The translations under genes and the position numbers were made by a program. Below the pieces are notes generated by a model that was not told where the DNA came from, did not search any database, and worked only from the letters and a program-made list of their open reading frames with translations. Shown in pieces: positions 18,001 through 27,634 of a stretch of 64,000 nt of DNA; within the stretch, counting starts at the first letter, position 1, and every line of letters starts with the position of its first letter. Source of the DNA: SZUA-22 sp963751695 (GTDB taxonomy: Bacteria; Bacteroidota; Ignavibacteria; Ignavibacteriales; Melioribacteraceae); assembly GCA_963751695.1 (NCBI GenBank), contig CAVVVP010000010.1, forward strand, positions 434,001-498,000, in the 5' to 3' direction.

Positions 18001-18227
18001 ATACGATAAACCGAAAAAATTGTGCGATTTTTTTGCAGAAGTTTAAACGATTGTATTTGGTTTTAAACCCACGAGATCACCTTAGGTTTGGCATTTTATA
18101 AAGATCTTATAATAGACATAATTCTTAAAAATATCTTTGGTAACAGACCAACCTGGGGATTGAATTCTCAATAGTCCTTTATTAACATTTTACTAGTTTG
18201 ATTAACTTTTCATTAAGAGGATATAGA

Positions 18228-18836
18228 TTGGATACGATTAAAACATTTATAAAGACAACACTTTTGGGAGGGACATTAGTTGTTCTCCCGATTGTAATAC
18301 TGATTTTAGTTTTTAATTGGTTGTATGAATTTATGGCCGATAAATTAAAACCGCTTACATATATCATTGTCGAAACTTCACGAATGCAAGAGTTTACGGC
18401 TGCTGTATTAGCGCTTTTAATAATTCTTATTTCTTTCTTCCTTGTTGGATTAGTGATACGAACCAAAGTTGGACGATTCATTTTCGAATTTATGGAAAAA
18501 ACTATTTTAGCACGCATACCTCTTTATAAGATAATTAAAGAAACAACAATTCAGTTGATGGGAAATGGTAAAACATTATTTAAAAATGTAGCTCTAGTGA
18601 ATATTTTTGGAAATGATACAATGATTACAGCCTTTGTAACCGACATCCACGACGATGGTTCATATACTGTTTTTGTACCATCCGGGCCAGCTCCTACTGC
18701 CGGATTCATTTATCACGTTAAAAAAGTGAATGTCCAAATTGTGGACTATCCAGTTGAAAAAGCCATGAAAACAATCTTCAGTCTTGGTGCAGGTTCCGTT
18801 GATTTAATGCGATCCATAAAGCCCAAAAATGGCTAA
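18228..18836 (+). CDS. DUF502 family membrane protein
   Basis: The protein has two strong membrane helices in its first 90 residues (GTLVVLPIVILILVFNWLY and a second near ALLIILISFFLVGLVI). A soluble domain follows with the conserved FVPSGPAPTAGF motif of DUF502. Family members are widespread in bacteria and plants (COV-like) but their biochemical role is unknown. I chose the TTG at 18228 because AAGAGG precedes it at a suitable distance; a longer TTG start at 18198 exists. It is 227 bases from the PPK2 gene and probably has its own promoter. Confidence 0.75.
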   Translation: MDTIKTFIKTTLLGGTLVVLPIVILILVFNWLYEFMADKLKPLTYIIVETSRMQEFTAAVLALLIILISFFLVGLVIRTKVGRFIFEFMEKTILARIPLYKIIKETTIQLMGNGKTLFKNVALVNIFGNDTMITAFVTDIHDDGSYTVFVPSGPAPTAGFIYHVKKVNVQIVDYPVEKAMKTIFSLGAGSVDLMRSIKPKNG

Positions 18837-18972
18837 CTATTTTATTCGGCTTCCTATTAAAAGATATATAAATTTAATACTAAGAACTATAAATCGACTA
18901 GATTAAATCGCTTAAAGAGCTAGATGCAACTTAACTAACATAATTGTTTCATAGTTATTCAAATTAGCGTAA

Positions 18973-19926
18973 ATGAATTTATTAATTACAATCATTCTAA
19001 TTTTAATTGGATTTGTTTTTTTAGTGAAAGGTGCTGACCTACTTATCAAGGGAGCTTCTTCACTCGCTACAAAATGGAATGTATCGCAACTTGTCATCGG
19101 ACTTACAGTTGTATCTTTTGGCACATCAACCCCAGAACTCTCCGTAAATGTTTTTGCTGCAATAAGCGGACACACTGATGTCAGCTTTGGAAATGTTGTC
19201 GGTAGTAATATTGTAAATATACTTTTAATACTCGGTATTGCAGCTTTAGTAAGACCTCTTCAATCTAAAAAAAATACAGTATGGAAAGAAATTCCTTTTA
19301 CACTACTTGCAGGGCTAACATTATTTATAATGTGTAATGATAATATATTTTTTGATGTTCCCAACATTCTCGGTACCAGTGACGGGATAGTTCTGTTGTT
19401 CTTCTTCATTATTTTTATTGTCTATGTATTTTCATTAGCTACTGTAGAAGGAACTAGTAATGTTGAGATAAAGAACTTATCAAATTTAAAAATCATAATA
19501 TATAGTATTGTTGGATTGGCAGGCTTAGTACTCGGGAGTGAACTAGTTGTTGAAGAAGCGACGAGTATTGCCAAATTATTTAATATTAGTGATAGAATTA
19601 TAGGCTTAACGATTGTAGCTATCGGAACTTCACTTCCTGAACTATTCACAAGCGTGGTTGCGGCTTATAAAGGAGATGTAGATATTGCTGTAGGAAATGT
19701 AGTTGGTTCAAATATATTTAATGTTTTTTTTATATTGTCAGTTAGTTCAATAATATCGCCGATTCAAATTGATGCTTCAATGAATTTTGATATGATTGTT
19801 ATGATAATAGCATCACTTCTTTTATTTTTTACAATGTTTACTGGCAAGAAAAGATTAATAGACAGATGGGAAGCATTGGTATTTCTAATTATCTATTTGA
19901 GTTACAATATCTTTTTGCTTAGGTAA
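18973..19926 (+). CDS. Calcium/sodium antiporter (YrbG/CaxA-type exchanger)
   Basis: This 317-residue membrane protein contains the duplicated alpha repeats of the Ca2+:cation antiporter superfamily. The first reads VSFGTSTPELSVN and GNVVGSNIVNI. The second reads VAIGTSLPELFTS and GNVVGSNIFNV. Roughly ten membrane helices are present, five in each half. The protein exchanges Na+ (or H+) for Ca2+ across the inner membrane. The start ATG at 18973 has a weak ribosome binding site. It sits next to a divalent-cation cluster on the opposite strand. Confidence 0.9.
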   Translation: MNLLITIILILIGFVFLVKGADLLIKGASSLATKWNVSQLVIGLTVVSFGTSTPELSVNVFAAISGHTDVSFGNVVGSNIVNILLILGIAALVRPLQSKKNTVWKEIPFTLLAGLTLFIMCNDNIFFDVPNILGTSDGIVLLFFFIIFIVYVFSLATVEGTSNVEIKNLSNLKIIIYSIVGLAGLVLGSELVVEEATSIAKLFNISDRIIGLTIVAIGTSLPELFTSVVAAYKGDVDIAVGNVVGSNIFNVFFILSVSSIISPIQIDASMNFDMIVMIIASLLLFFTMFTGKKRLIDRWEALVFLIIYLSYNIFLLR

Positions 19927-20026
19927 AACACTTAATCGAAAATATATATCAGATTATGCCATGACTAATGAGAAAAGGTTATTACTGTATATCCTCCTCA
20001 CCTATTTGATTGGCAGAACTTTCAGT

Positions 20027-20485
20027 TCAAGGATTCCGAATTATAAGTCGTATTCGGGTTGCCTTGTTTCCATTTACCTCTTGGACTTTTGCAGAAACAC
20101 TGCTGCTTAGCTCAACCGTAATTCCTGGAGTTAGCATTTTACCAATATGTTCAATTAGTAACCCCGAAAGAGAATCCATATTTTCTGAGTGAGGACTCAA
20201 ACCTAATTGTTCATTCAGCCGTTCAATTAATTTCCCACCAAAAACAATGAATTGGTTCTCACCACCAGGTAAAATGCTCGGTAGTTCCGAATCAAATTCA
20301 TCTTGCACTTCTCCAACTAGCTGCTCAATAACATCCTCGAGAGTAACGGTAGCAATTGTATTACCATGCTCAGTAACAACAAATACCATATGTTGGCGAA
20401 TAGATTGAAACTGATTGAGTTGATAACTTGGTGGTGTGCTTTCTCGAATAAATATTTGATAATCGCCTTTTCTCGAGATTTTTTT
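20027..20485 (-). pseudogene. CorC/HlyC C-terminal remnant (second CBS motif plus transporter-associated domain)
   Basis: The reading frame encodes only the end of a CorC/hemolysin-type protein. The tail of the second CBS domain (VVTEHGNTIATVTLEDVIEQ then GEVQDEFD) is followed by a CorC_HlyC domain. An ATG exists at 20389, but recognisable family sequence (IFIREST, then FQSIRQHM) continues upstream of it to a stop at 20486-20488. No DUF21 membrane domain or first CBS motif precedes it. A run of nine A on the coding strand sits exactly at this boundary, beside the end of a complete DUF21 gene. It looks like the leftover of a second, deleted gene, or a part expressed only by slippage on the A run. 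Confidence 0.55.
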
Positions 20486-20492
20486 TTAGCAA

Positions 20493-21500
20493 TTAAATCC
20501 CTTTTAATAATCTACCAAGAATATCGGCTCCAGTAACGATTCGTTTACTTTCTATTCCCCAAATTAATACCATATCTTTTTTAATAGGGCTGTCTGAATC
20601 TATATGAGATTTATCTCTTAAGTTTTTAATTAAAATACCTAAATTTGTTTTTTCATCTCTTATTACTAGCGGAACATGACAGTATTTTTCTATTCCCTCG
20701 CTACGCTTACTGAATAATTCTGAACGAGTAAATCCATCTGCATCTAATACTAATTTAGGCTCATTTTTTTCGTCAGTGAAAATTATCCATTTTTCATCGG
20801 ATTTATTTATTTTTTTTATAAAGTCATCATTAAGGTTTGCGGTATATTCAGGGAAAATTATCTTACCTTCAAAACTTGCTAAACGGATGATACTATCCGG
20901 ATTAATTTCTTCACCTTCCTGAGAGACTTTTAGATCATCAAGAGAAAAGAAATTGATTGCACCTGTTCCTTCAATGTGATCAATCTCGCTATCATCTTCT
21001 TCCATGTGTTTTTTAATAAATAATTTGATATTACTCTCTGCGAAAAATTGAACCGATTCTTTTCCAAGCCAGTAATCCAATAAAAGAGCACTTGATTTTG
21101 CGACCGGGAATAAAACAAACTGGTAAAACCTTAAAACGGGTGCTAATAAAGAAGCCATTCGTAAAGCGTGTCTTGAAAAATATGCTTGAGGTATAATTTC
21201 ACCAAATAAAGTAATTGCAAAAGTTGAAAAGGTGAATGAGAGTATTCCAGTCATAATGGAATCCGAAAGTAATGTTAATAAAACATTTATTCCCACATTA
21301 CCCCAAAGAATAGTAGTTAATAAAAAATTAGAATCTTTGCGCATGTCTAGTACTTTCTTTGCGCCGCTTTTCATTGAAGTTTCGGCTTCAATTTCCAGCC
21401 TGAGGCGAGTTAAACTGAAAAAGGCTAGATTAAGTCCTGAGAACATTGCCGATTGACTCAAACAAAATGCTATTCCAAACCAAACAAAGAAATTTTCCAC
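20493..21500 (-). CDS. CNNM/DUF21 domain protein, hemolysin-related Mg2+/divalent-cation transporter
   Basis: The 335-residue protein starts with a DUF21/CNNM membrane domain of about four helices (FSGLNLAFFSLTRLRLE near residue 20, TLFGEIIPQAYFS near residue 100). A pair of CBS-like segments follows and ends in ITGADILGRLLKGI-type sequence (here VTGADILGRLLKGI). CNNM/CorB proteins export Mg2+ or Na+/Mg2+. The MgtE gene lies 27 bases upstream on the same strand, so Mg2+ efflux and uptake would be co-controlled. It is shorter than full CorB because it has no CorC_HlyC tail; a separate remnant of such a tail lies directly downstream. Confidence 0.8.
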   Translation of the reverse strand: MENFFVWFGIAFCLSQSAMFSGLNLAFFSLTRLRLEIEAETSMKSGAKKVLDMRKDSNFLLTTILWGNVGINVLLTLLSDSIMTGILSFTFSTFAITLFGEIIPQAYFSRHALRMASLLAPVLRFYQFVLFPVAKSSALLLDYWLGKESVQFFAESNIKLFIKKHMEEDDSEIDHIEGTGAINFFSLDDLKVSQEGEEINPDSIIRLASFEGKIIFPEYTANLNDDFIKKINKSDEKWIIFTDEKNEPKLVLDADGFTRSELFSKRSEGIEKYCHVPLVIRDEKTNLGILIKNLRDKSHIDSDSPIKKDMVLIWGIESKRIVTGADILGRLLKGI

Positions 21501-21527
21501 TTTTATAACCTTTTTTTAAAAAATAAG

Positions 21528-22844
21528 TTATGCAATGCCGAGAAAGGCGGACATCATCGTTGCCAATCCAAGGAAGCTTAAAAATCCAACAACATCGGTA
21601 ACCGTTGTTAATATTATTGAAGAAGATTGAGCAGGATCTTGACCTATAGATTGCAGAATCATTGGTATTACTGCCCCGGATAATCCAGCCATACTCATCG
21701 ATAAAATCATTGAGACGCCAATTACAATAGGTAAACCAACCGAACCTGTCCATATATAAACAATTAATGATGTTGTAATTCCAACAATTAACCCATTAAA
21801 TAATCCAACGATGACTTCTTTTCTAGCAATTTTGAACCATTGGCGTGGTCTAATTTCTCTTAGAGCTAATCCTCGGATAGTAACTGCCAAAGCCTGTGAT
21901 CCAGTATTTCCAGACTGTCCGGCAACAACTGGTAGGAAAACTGCAAGTATTGTAATCTTAGCTATAGTATCCTCAAAAAATCCAACTACAGACGCAGCCA
22001 AAAAAGCTGTTACTAAATTTATTTCTAACCATGGTAAGCGTTTCTGAATTGCAAATGATATTTTTGAAAGAGCTCTCTCATCTCTACCTGCACCGAACAT
22101 TGCCTGAGCATCTTCAGCAACATCTTCTTTTGCAGTTTGTAGCAATGTATTGTATCGAATTATTCCGACCAATATGTTCTGCGAGTCAACAACAGGAAGA
22201 TTAATAATCTTTTTATCTTCCATTATTTTTACTACATCTTCCAGTGGTGCCATACAATTGATTGCTAATGGTGGATCAGAAATGAGTGTACTTAATAAAT
22301 CTTTTGGATCAGAGACAGCAATCTCTTGCAATGGGATAACTCCTATTAATTCCCCATCAGTGTTTATAACATAAATGTTAACGATCCTTCTTTCCTTTAG
22401 TCTCCTAACTCTTTTAAGAACATCTGCAACTGTGTTTTCAGGATAAAATGTAATTGCTTTAGTATCAACGATATACCCAGCTGTATTTGGAGGGAATGAG
22501 ATTATAGCATTTATTTCTTGTTCTAATTTTTGAGGTAGTAGTGATAATTTACTTTGAAGTTTTTCTTTTTCTAATCTTGACAATAGTCTAGCTAAAAGAT
22601 ATGGATCTAAAAAATTAATAATTTTAGTAAAATAATCATCACTCATCTTCTCAAGGATTAATGTGGAAATATCAGGATTAATGTGACTGTAAACTTTTGC
22701 AGCAACTTCAATTGGTTGTAGTTCTAGGAAAGTGAGTATTTCATCTTCTTTAAAATTGGACAATAATATAGCCACCTCTTGGGGAAAAAGATGAAAATAT
22801 TTTTTGATCAGCTTCTTTTGAATATCGGAGATTCTATCTGGCAT
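21528..22844 (-). CDS. mgtE: Magnesium transporter MgtE
   Basis: The 438-residue protein has the three MgtE parts. These are an N-terminal superhelical MgtE_N domain (about 1-125, with several LL..L.P.E.A repeats), a CBS pair (about 130-250) and a five-helix membrane domain (about 270-438). The membrane domain contains PVVAGQSGNTGSQALAVTIRG, the ion-pore signature. The family is a Mg2+-gated Mg2+ channel in the inner membrane. It is 23 bases downstream of a soluble MgtE_N-CBS protein, which probably senses the same ion. Confidence 0.92.
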   Translation of the reverse strand: MPDRISDIQKKLIKKYFHLFPQEVAILLSNFKEDEILTFLELQPIEVAAKVYSHINPDISTLILEKMSDDYFTKIINFLDPYLLARLLSRLEKEKLQSKLSLLPQKLEQEINAIISFPPNTAGYIVDTKAITFYPENTVADVLKRVRRLKERRIVNIYVINTDGELIGVIPLQEIAVSDPKDLLSTLISDPPLAINCMAPLEDVVKIMEDKKIINLPVVDSQNILVGIIRYNTLLQTAKEDVAEDAQAMFGAGRDERALSKISFAIQKRLPWLEINLVTAFLAASVVGFFEDTIAKITILAVFLPVVAGQSGNTGSQALAVTIRGLALREIRPRQWFKIARKEVIVGLFNGLIVGITTSLIVYIWTGSVGLPIVIGVSMILSMSMAGLSGAVIPMILQSIGQDPAQSSSIILTTVTDVVGFLSFLGLATMMSAFLGIA

Positions 22845-22867
22845 CTCTACTCCTAAACTATATTTTA

Positions 22868-23701
22868 TTAAGAATAATCTTTATTATCATTTTGAATGTT
22901 AGCAGCACCGTATAACATTGAAGTAAGTCCAATTTTAAATAACTCACCAAGCGCACTACTAGCATTTAATACATTCTCAGGAATTTTATTACTGATTGCT
23001 TTGCCAAAATTATAAATATCCTTTTTATAGAGTATCCCAACAAGGATACCAGAACCATCTAAGACTGGTAATATAGTATACTCTAACCATCCCGGATGGT
23101 TGTTAACTTTGCTAAGATTAAGATCAACCGTAAGAAATGGATAACTAATCCTCATAATTGATGATACTTTTTCTGTTAGGTTAGCAGATATTAAATTATC
23201 TAAATGTCCAATTCCAAGTAATTTATGATTCCGATTTACTATATAGAGATAATTATATGTGTGATTTGGATTCTTTCTAATTTTTTCTAATGTTTCCTTT
23301 ATACTCAATTCTTCGTTTACTGTTGGGAAAGTTGTTGTCATTTGTGAACCAACTGTATTTTCAAGAAAATCTAATTTGTATTCAATTTTCGATACAATGG
23401 TTTTATCCATGTCAGATAAAATGAGTTCTCTTTCTTCAGCACCAATGTTCCTCAGAATAGAAGACGAAATAGTTGTGGGAAACGATTCTAATATTTGCGC
23501 AGCTTTCACTGGTTCCAATTCCTTAATACATAAGGTCGCTAGTGGTAATTCCATTTTACTTAATAATGATGCTGCAATATCAATTTGAATTTCATCAATA
23601 AATGTTGCGACCTGTGCAACCTCAGTTTGTTCTAAAACTCGAAGTGCATCAATATCGTGACTACTTATAAATTTATCAATTAGTATTTCCTCACTATTCA
23701 T
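22868..23701 (-). CDS. Soluble MgtE_N-CBS protein without membrane domain
   Basis: The 277-residue protein looks like the cytosolic half of MgtE. It has helical repeats in the first 125 residues (for example LEQTEVAQVATFIDEIQIDI), then a CBS-like pair (LYIVNRNHKLLGIGHLDNL, then ILPVLDGSGILVGILYKKDIY). No membrane helix is present. It overlaps the upstream MscS-like gene by 8 bases and precedes mgtE by 23. It may be a Mg2+ or nucleotide sensor that docks on MgtE or on the neighbouring channel; this is inference from architecture. Confidence 0.72.
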   Translation of the reverse strand: MNSEEILIDKFISSHDIDALRVLEQTEVAQVATFIDEIQIDIAASLLSKMELPLATLCIKELEPVKAAQILESFPTTISSSILRNIGAEERELILSDMDKTIVSKIEYKLDFLENTVGSQMTTTFPTVNEELSIKETLEKIRKNPNHTYNYLYIVNRNHKLLGIGHLDNLISANLTEKVSSIMRISYPFLTVDLNLSKVNNHPGWLEYTILPVLDGSGILVGILYKKDIYNFGKAISNKIPENVLNASSALGELFKIGLTSMLYGAANIQNDNKDYS

Positions 23702-24524
23702 TTTTTCCCCTCTTAATTAATAAAGACTTAGATTCATTAAATTCTTTCGCTGGAATCATAACTGTTTTTTCCTCAGAATCTATAATAACGGCGGTTGAAG
23801 TAATTCTTATTATTTTTCCTTTAACATTATTAATCTGGATATAGTCATCAACCTTGTACATACTACTTACATAATAGGAAGCAATAATATTACTCACAGA
23901 AGTTTTTGCTCCCAATCCAAATGATAGAGCCGCAGCAAACAATAATCCTAATAAGAGAATGCTGAGGATTGTTGTAAAAATGGCTATATCAATTCCGATT
24001 TGATTAACTGCAATAAGTAAAGAAATCAGAAATATTGAATATTGAATTATTTTGCTCAAAGCAGAACTATAAAATAATCCTGCATTTACCATAGTAGATG
24101 TAATCAAATCAGCTATTACTTTTCCGCTGATAATACCAACAACCAAAATTATTATTGCAGCGAAAATATTTGGGATATATTTAATAACTCCACTTAACCA
24201 AGCTGTTAATACAGGTAAGCCAACTGATTCACTTGCGATGGCAATAAAGAAAATTATAATTAACCAGAATAGCACTTTACTTAAAACTAGAGATGCATTC
24301 TCGATGTACTGGGATGATAGATGACTTGCTATTTTCTTATTTGTAACTAAAGAACTAGTTTGCTTGAATAATCTGCTAACTAATTTTTGAACTATCTTGG
24401 CAATAATATATCCGAAAAAAACTATTATTAACGCAAAAATAACCTTTGGAAAAAAATGAAAAAATGAATCTTTTAAATCAGAAAGTAATTGTGTTATATC
24501 CTTAAGTAATTGGTCAAAGTTCAT
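23694..24524 (-). CDS. MscS-like small channel with TM-helix repeat
   Basis: The 276-residue protein has an N-terminal helix (about 25-45) and two conserved TM-helix repeats (around YIPNIFAAIIILVVGIISGK and the segment after it). A C-terminal beta-rich piece follows with MYKVDDYIQINNVKGKIIRI, which corresponds to the MscS beta domain. The usual C-terminal alpha/beta cage is absent. A ribosome binding site GGAGG precedes the ATG. It is co-transcribed with the MgtE-related genes, so it may conduct or regulate divalent-cation flux rather than osmotic release. Confidence 0.75.
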   Translation of the reverse strand: MNFDQLLKDITQLLSDLKDSFFHFFPKVIFALIIVFFGYIIAKIVQKLVSRLFKQTSSLVTNKKIASHLSSQYIENASLVLSKVLFWLIIIFFIAIASESVGLPVLTAWLSGVIKYIPNIFAAIIILVVGIISGKVIADLITSTMVNAGLFYSSALSKIIQYSIFLISLLIAVNQIGIDIAIFTTILSILLLGLLFAAALSFGLGAKTSVSNIIASYYVSSMYKVDDYIQINNVKGKIIRITSTAVIIDSEEKTVMIPAKEFNESKSLLIKRGKNE

Positions 24525-24863
24525 TTATTCCTCCTGACGACTACTGAAACTTTGTAAAAAATGAAGATACTCAGTGAATTGCTCTTAATATAACTTTATT
24601 AATTATATTAGATTTTAAAATTCTCTAATATTTATTGTTCCGCTTAATTGAATACCAAAACTATAGGCCAAGAAAAAGTAATTACTGTCAACTAACAGTG
24701 AGTAGAGGAATTAATTCGATAATATAATTTGACTTCACAGAATGAACTGATGCAAATATGACCACTATTGAAATATAAGATATATTATAATTCAGAAGAT
24801 ATTGGGAAAAAATAAATATAATTTAATTCGATTTTGGTTCTCTAGTTCAAATGAAAATAATAA
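24525..24863. other. Intergenic region between two minus-strand units
   Basis: This 339-base AT-rich stretch has no reading frame I can support. It contains one short inverted repeat (ACTGT at 24684-24688 and ACAGT at 24695-24699). It should hold the promoter of the downstream MscS-like/MgtE unit; no consensus promoter was convincing. Confidence 0.5.
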
Positions 24864-26561
24864 TTATTTAATGACATACCCAAAAATAACCGGACTTGAA
24901 TCTGCTCCCCATTCATCAGCTCCGTAGTGGTTACTTGAACTTTCTGCTCCAATAGCTATATCAATTTTACTTCCTTGCTCTAATAATTTATAACCATTTT
25001 TGTCTTGAAGAAAACCATCTAATTCAACTTTCATTTCGACTTCAGAACCATCTGGTGAAAGCGCAATTATAATATCCTCACTTGTTCCTTCAGTATAATC
25101 GTGAGTAATAAATCTTGATCCTTCACGATTTACGTACTCTATCTTATACTTGTCTCTTTTATTGCCACTTTTGTCAGTGGAAGAATAATACGATGGGCCT
25201 AATTCTAGTTTTCCGCTTAATACTTCCTGCTCAGCTCCGATACCAGTAAAACCAAAAAATGTTTTCACGAATTTATTATCGATGAACTCAAATTGAGCTT
25301 CTGAGTCATCTCCAATTGCGATTCCAAAGTAGCAATTATCATCTCTTGTTGGAGGGTAACCAGTATAAGGATCTGCATCTACATCAATATACGCATACCA
25401 ATAGTATCTACCATTTTCCCCGGTTCTGCCATGTGCGCCAGCAACTCTGGAGTATAGATATAAATATTTATCATCATTCGTTATTTTAAATTCTAGAAGA
25501 TCTGAATCTGGATTTTCAAATAGATAAGAAACATAATCTCCTTCGTAATCTGATAAGCCTTTAATATTTCGCCATTCGTTAAAGTCTCCATCTACAAGAA
25601 CAGCCTTACCAACCGGTCCACTATCTTTTTTAGACTCTTTTTCATCCAAATATAATTCACTATTTATAATGGCTACATTTTTCGAAAATTTTGCTTTGAA
25701 AAATAAAGTAATAACATCTTCTTCCCCCAATTGAGTACATCCTTCAATCAATTCAGGTCGAAATGCTTCCTTTGATTTAACTTCACTATAGTTCACCAGA
25801 TTACAACTTGCTATTTCGATTTTATCGCCATTTAATGAAGCGAATAATTTTAGTTCCGATGTTTCTATAACTTGTTCAAAAAAATATTCAACATCATTTA
25901 GCATACTTCCATTTTTAAGTTTTAAATCGATTGGAAGAAATTCCCTTTGAGTCTTTTGAACTTTCTTTCCTTCTGTAGGCGTGATCTTAACCAAAGTCCA
26001 ATCAAATGGATCAAAAATAACTTGTTGATTTGTTAATTGTAAAATCAGAAATTCTTTTGCCTTCTCCCCATTCAGTAATTGGATAAACTCTCCAATCTCA
26101 TTGATTTTACCAACAGGTTGTTCATTGTATTTTGAAGAATATCCGCCTACAATTAGATCGTTTTCTTCTGAGTAAACTCTTCCATCCCATACTATATCTG
26201 CTCTATTTTTTGATTCGTGGGTTGCGTTTTTTTCGACGAAAAAATCAAGATTAAAAAGTTTCGCATTTGGATCCAAACTTGGCTTCCCTTCATTCTTGAT
26301 GAATTTTTTGGAAACACTGAAAGAGAAATATGGGATTATTTTGGATACCTTATTCGTTGGGTAAAGTCCATGTTTTATCAAAAATTCGTCTTTGGAAGGT
26401 AGTCCATCGTTATCAAGGTAATTAGACATTACAATAGCATGTTTGTCTTTATAAAATATTTTAGTTTCTGGATAGTCTTCGTATTTCTGCGTAGTCTGTG
26501 CAAATAAAGTAAATGAAAGAAAAGTGAGAATTAATATGTTGTAATGTTTTATATAACTCAT
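24864..26561 (-). CDS. Secreted protein with C-terminal CBM9/DOMON-like domain
   Basis: The 565-residue protein starts with a signal peptide (about 1-21, ending in LFAQ). The middle is beta-rich without a domain I recognise. From about residue 325, VLVDGDFNEWRNI opens a module of the family-9 carbohydrate-binding type, which continues with YLYLYSRVAG, YIDVDADPYTGYP and WGADSSPVIFGYVIK. Such modules bind sugars or haem at the cell surface or in the periplasm. It is the last gene of a minus-strand run of sugar-catabolism genes and may handle the polysaccharide or glycoside that feeds it. Confidence 0.6.
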   Translation of the reverse strand: MSYIKHYNILILTFLSFTLFAQTTQKYEDYPETKIFYKDKHAIVMSNYLDNDGLPSKDEFLIKHGLYPTNKVSKIIPYFSFSVSKKFIKNEGKPSLDPNAKLFNLDFFVEKNATHESKNRADIVWDGRVYSEENDLIVGGYSSKYNEQPVGKINEIGEFIQLLNGEKAKEFLILQLTNQQVIFDPFDWTLVKITPTEGKKVQKTQREFLPIDLKLKNGSMLNDVEYFFEQVIETSELKLFASLNGDKIEIASCNLVNYSEVKSKEAFRPELIEGCTQLGEEDVITLFFKAKFSKNVAIINSELYLDEKESKKDSGPVGKAVLVDGDFNEWRNIKGLSDYEGDYVSYLFENPDSDLLEFKITNDDKYLYLYSRVAGAHGRTGENGRYYWYAYIDVDADPYTGYPPTRDDNCYFGIAIGDDSEAQFEFIDNKFVKTFFGFTGIGAEQEVLSGKLELGPSYYSSTDKSGNKRDKYKIEYVNREGSRFITHDYTEGTSEDIIIALSPDGSEVEMKVELDGFLQDKNGYKLLEQGSKIDIAIGAESSSNHYGADEWGADSSPVIFGYVIK

Positions 26562-26619
26562 GGATATTTTTCCTATTAATTATTGTTCATGTTGCAAAAT
26601 ATATTGTTGATTGTTCTTT

Positions 26620-27618
26620 TTATTTGAAGTACTTTGTAAATAGCTCGTTGATTAATAACAAGTCCTCAGAATCGAGTTCGATTGAGCCGGCTTTTGCATT
26701 TTTAATTGCCTGTTCCCCAGTTCGTGTACCAAGTAGCACATGTGTAATCCCGGGATATTCAAAAGTCCAAGCAGCAGCAATTTGTCCAAAATCTGCATTG
26801 TATTTATCACAGATCGGCTGCCATTCTTGCAGCATTAAGTTAACTTTTTCAATGTTTTCTGGTTTGAACAATGGATTACTGTTTCTTACATCACCTTCTC
26901 CAAATTTTTGTCCAGGTTTCATTTTACCGGTTAATAGACCATAAGCAAGTGGTGAGTATGCAAGAAACGCAATTCCATTTCCCTTACAATAATTAAGCTT
27001 TCCAGATGATTCGCCATCCTTTTGAAACATATTAAACTTCTCCTGATCAGTTTGAATATCTCCATACTCTTTCATTTGATCTGGAGACGCATTTGAAACA
27101 CCAATAACTCTGATTTTCCCTTCATCTTTCAGTTTAAGAAGTTTTGACATTGTATCTTCGATCAATGTTGTCGGATCTTGCCAGTGCGTTTGATAAAGAT
27201 CGATATAGTCCGTCTGCAACCTTCTAAGACTCTGTTCAATCTCCTCACTAATCGAGTTTGGATTTAGATATTTATAAACTGGTCTTTCAGTTTCTTCTTT
27301 TGAAACCCCAGATTCTGTCGAGTAAAAATTTAGCTCTCCTTTTGGTTCATCTAAATCCCATCTGAGACCGCACTTCGTAGCAATTATAACCTTATCTCTC
27401 TTATCTTTTATAGTCTTTCCAATAATCGATTCTGACAAACCATAACCATAAATTGGAGCGGTATCTATGAAAGTCATTCCGTTATCAATTGCAGCATCGA
27501 TTGCTCTGCTTGATTCATCTTCATCACTGCCGCCCCACATCCAGCCTCCAATTGCCCATGAACCAAAAGCAACAACAGGGGCTTCTATTTCTGAGTTTCC
27601 TAACTTTCTATATTTCAT
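26620..27618 (-). CDS. Aldo/keto reductase
   Basis: The 332-residue protein has the AKR family signatures. These include a FIDTAPIYGYGLSE segment with the catalytic Asp and Tyr, a KCGLRWD segment with the catalytic lysine, the LYQTHWQDP segment with His, and a NADPH-binding end (LGTRTGEQAIKNA). It would reduce a sugar aldehyde or ketone with NADPH in the cytosol. The gene is 16 bases downstream of the nagA-like gene in the same direction, so a role in sugar breakdown is likely. The substrate is unknown. Confidence 0.88.
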   Translation of the reverse strand: MKYRKLGNSEIEAPVVAFGSWAIGGWMWGGSDEDESSRAIDAAIDNGMTFIDTAPIYGYGLSESIIGKTIKDKRDKVIIATKCGLRWDLDEPKGELNFYSTESGVSKEETERPVYKYLNPNSISEEIEQSLRRLQTDYIDLYQTHWQDPTTLIEDTMSKLLKLKDEGKIRVIGVSNASPDQMKEYGDIQTDQEKFNMFQKDGESSGKLNYCKGNGIAFLAYSPLAYGLLTGKMKPGQKFGEGDVRNSNPLFKPENIEKVNLMLQEWQPICDKYNADFGQIAAAWTFEYPGITHVLLGTRTGEQAIKNAKAGSIELDSEDLLLINELFTKYFK

Positions 27619-27634
27619 TGAGTTTCCTGAAACT

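Noticed and set aside
18013..18040. A-rich/T-rich hairpin after the PPK2 gene that could be a terminator
   Set aside because: The stem is almost entirely A:T with no GC clamp, so it would not be stable.
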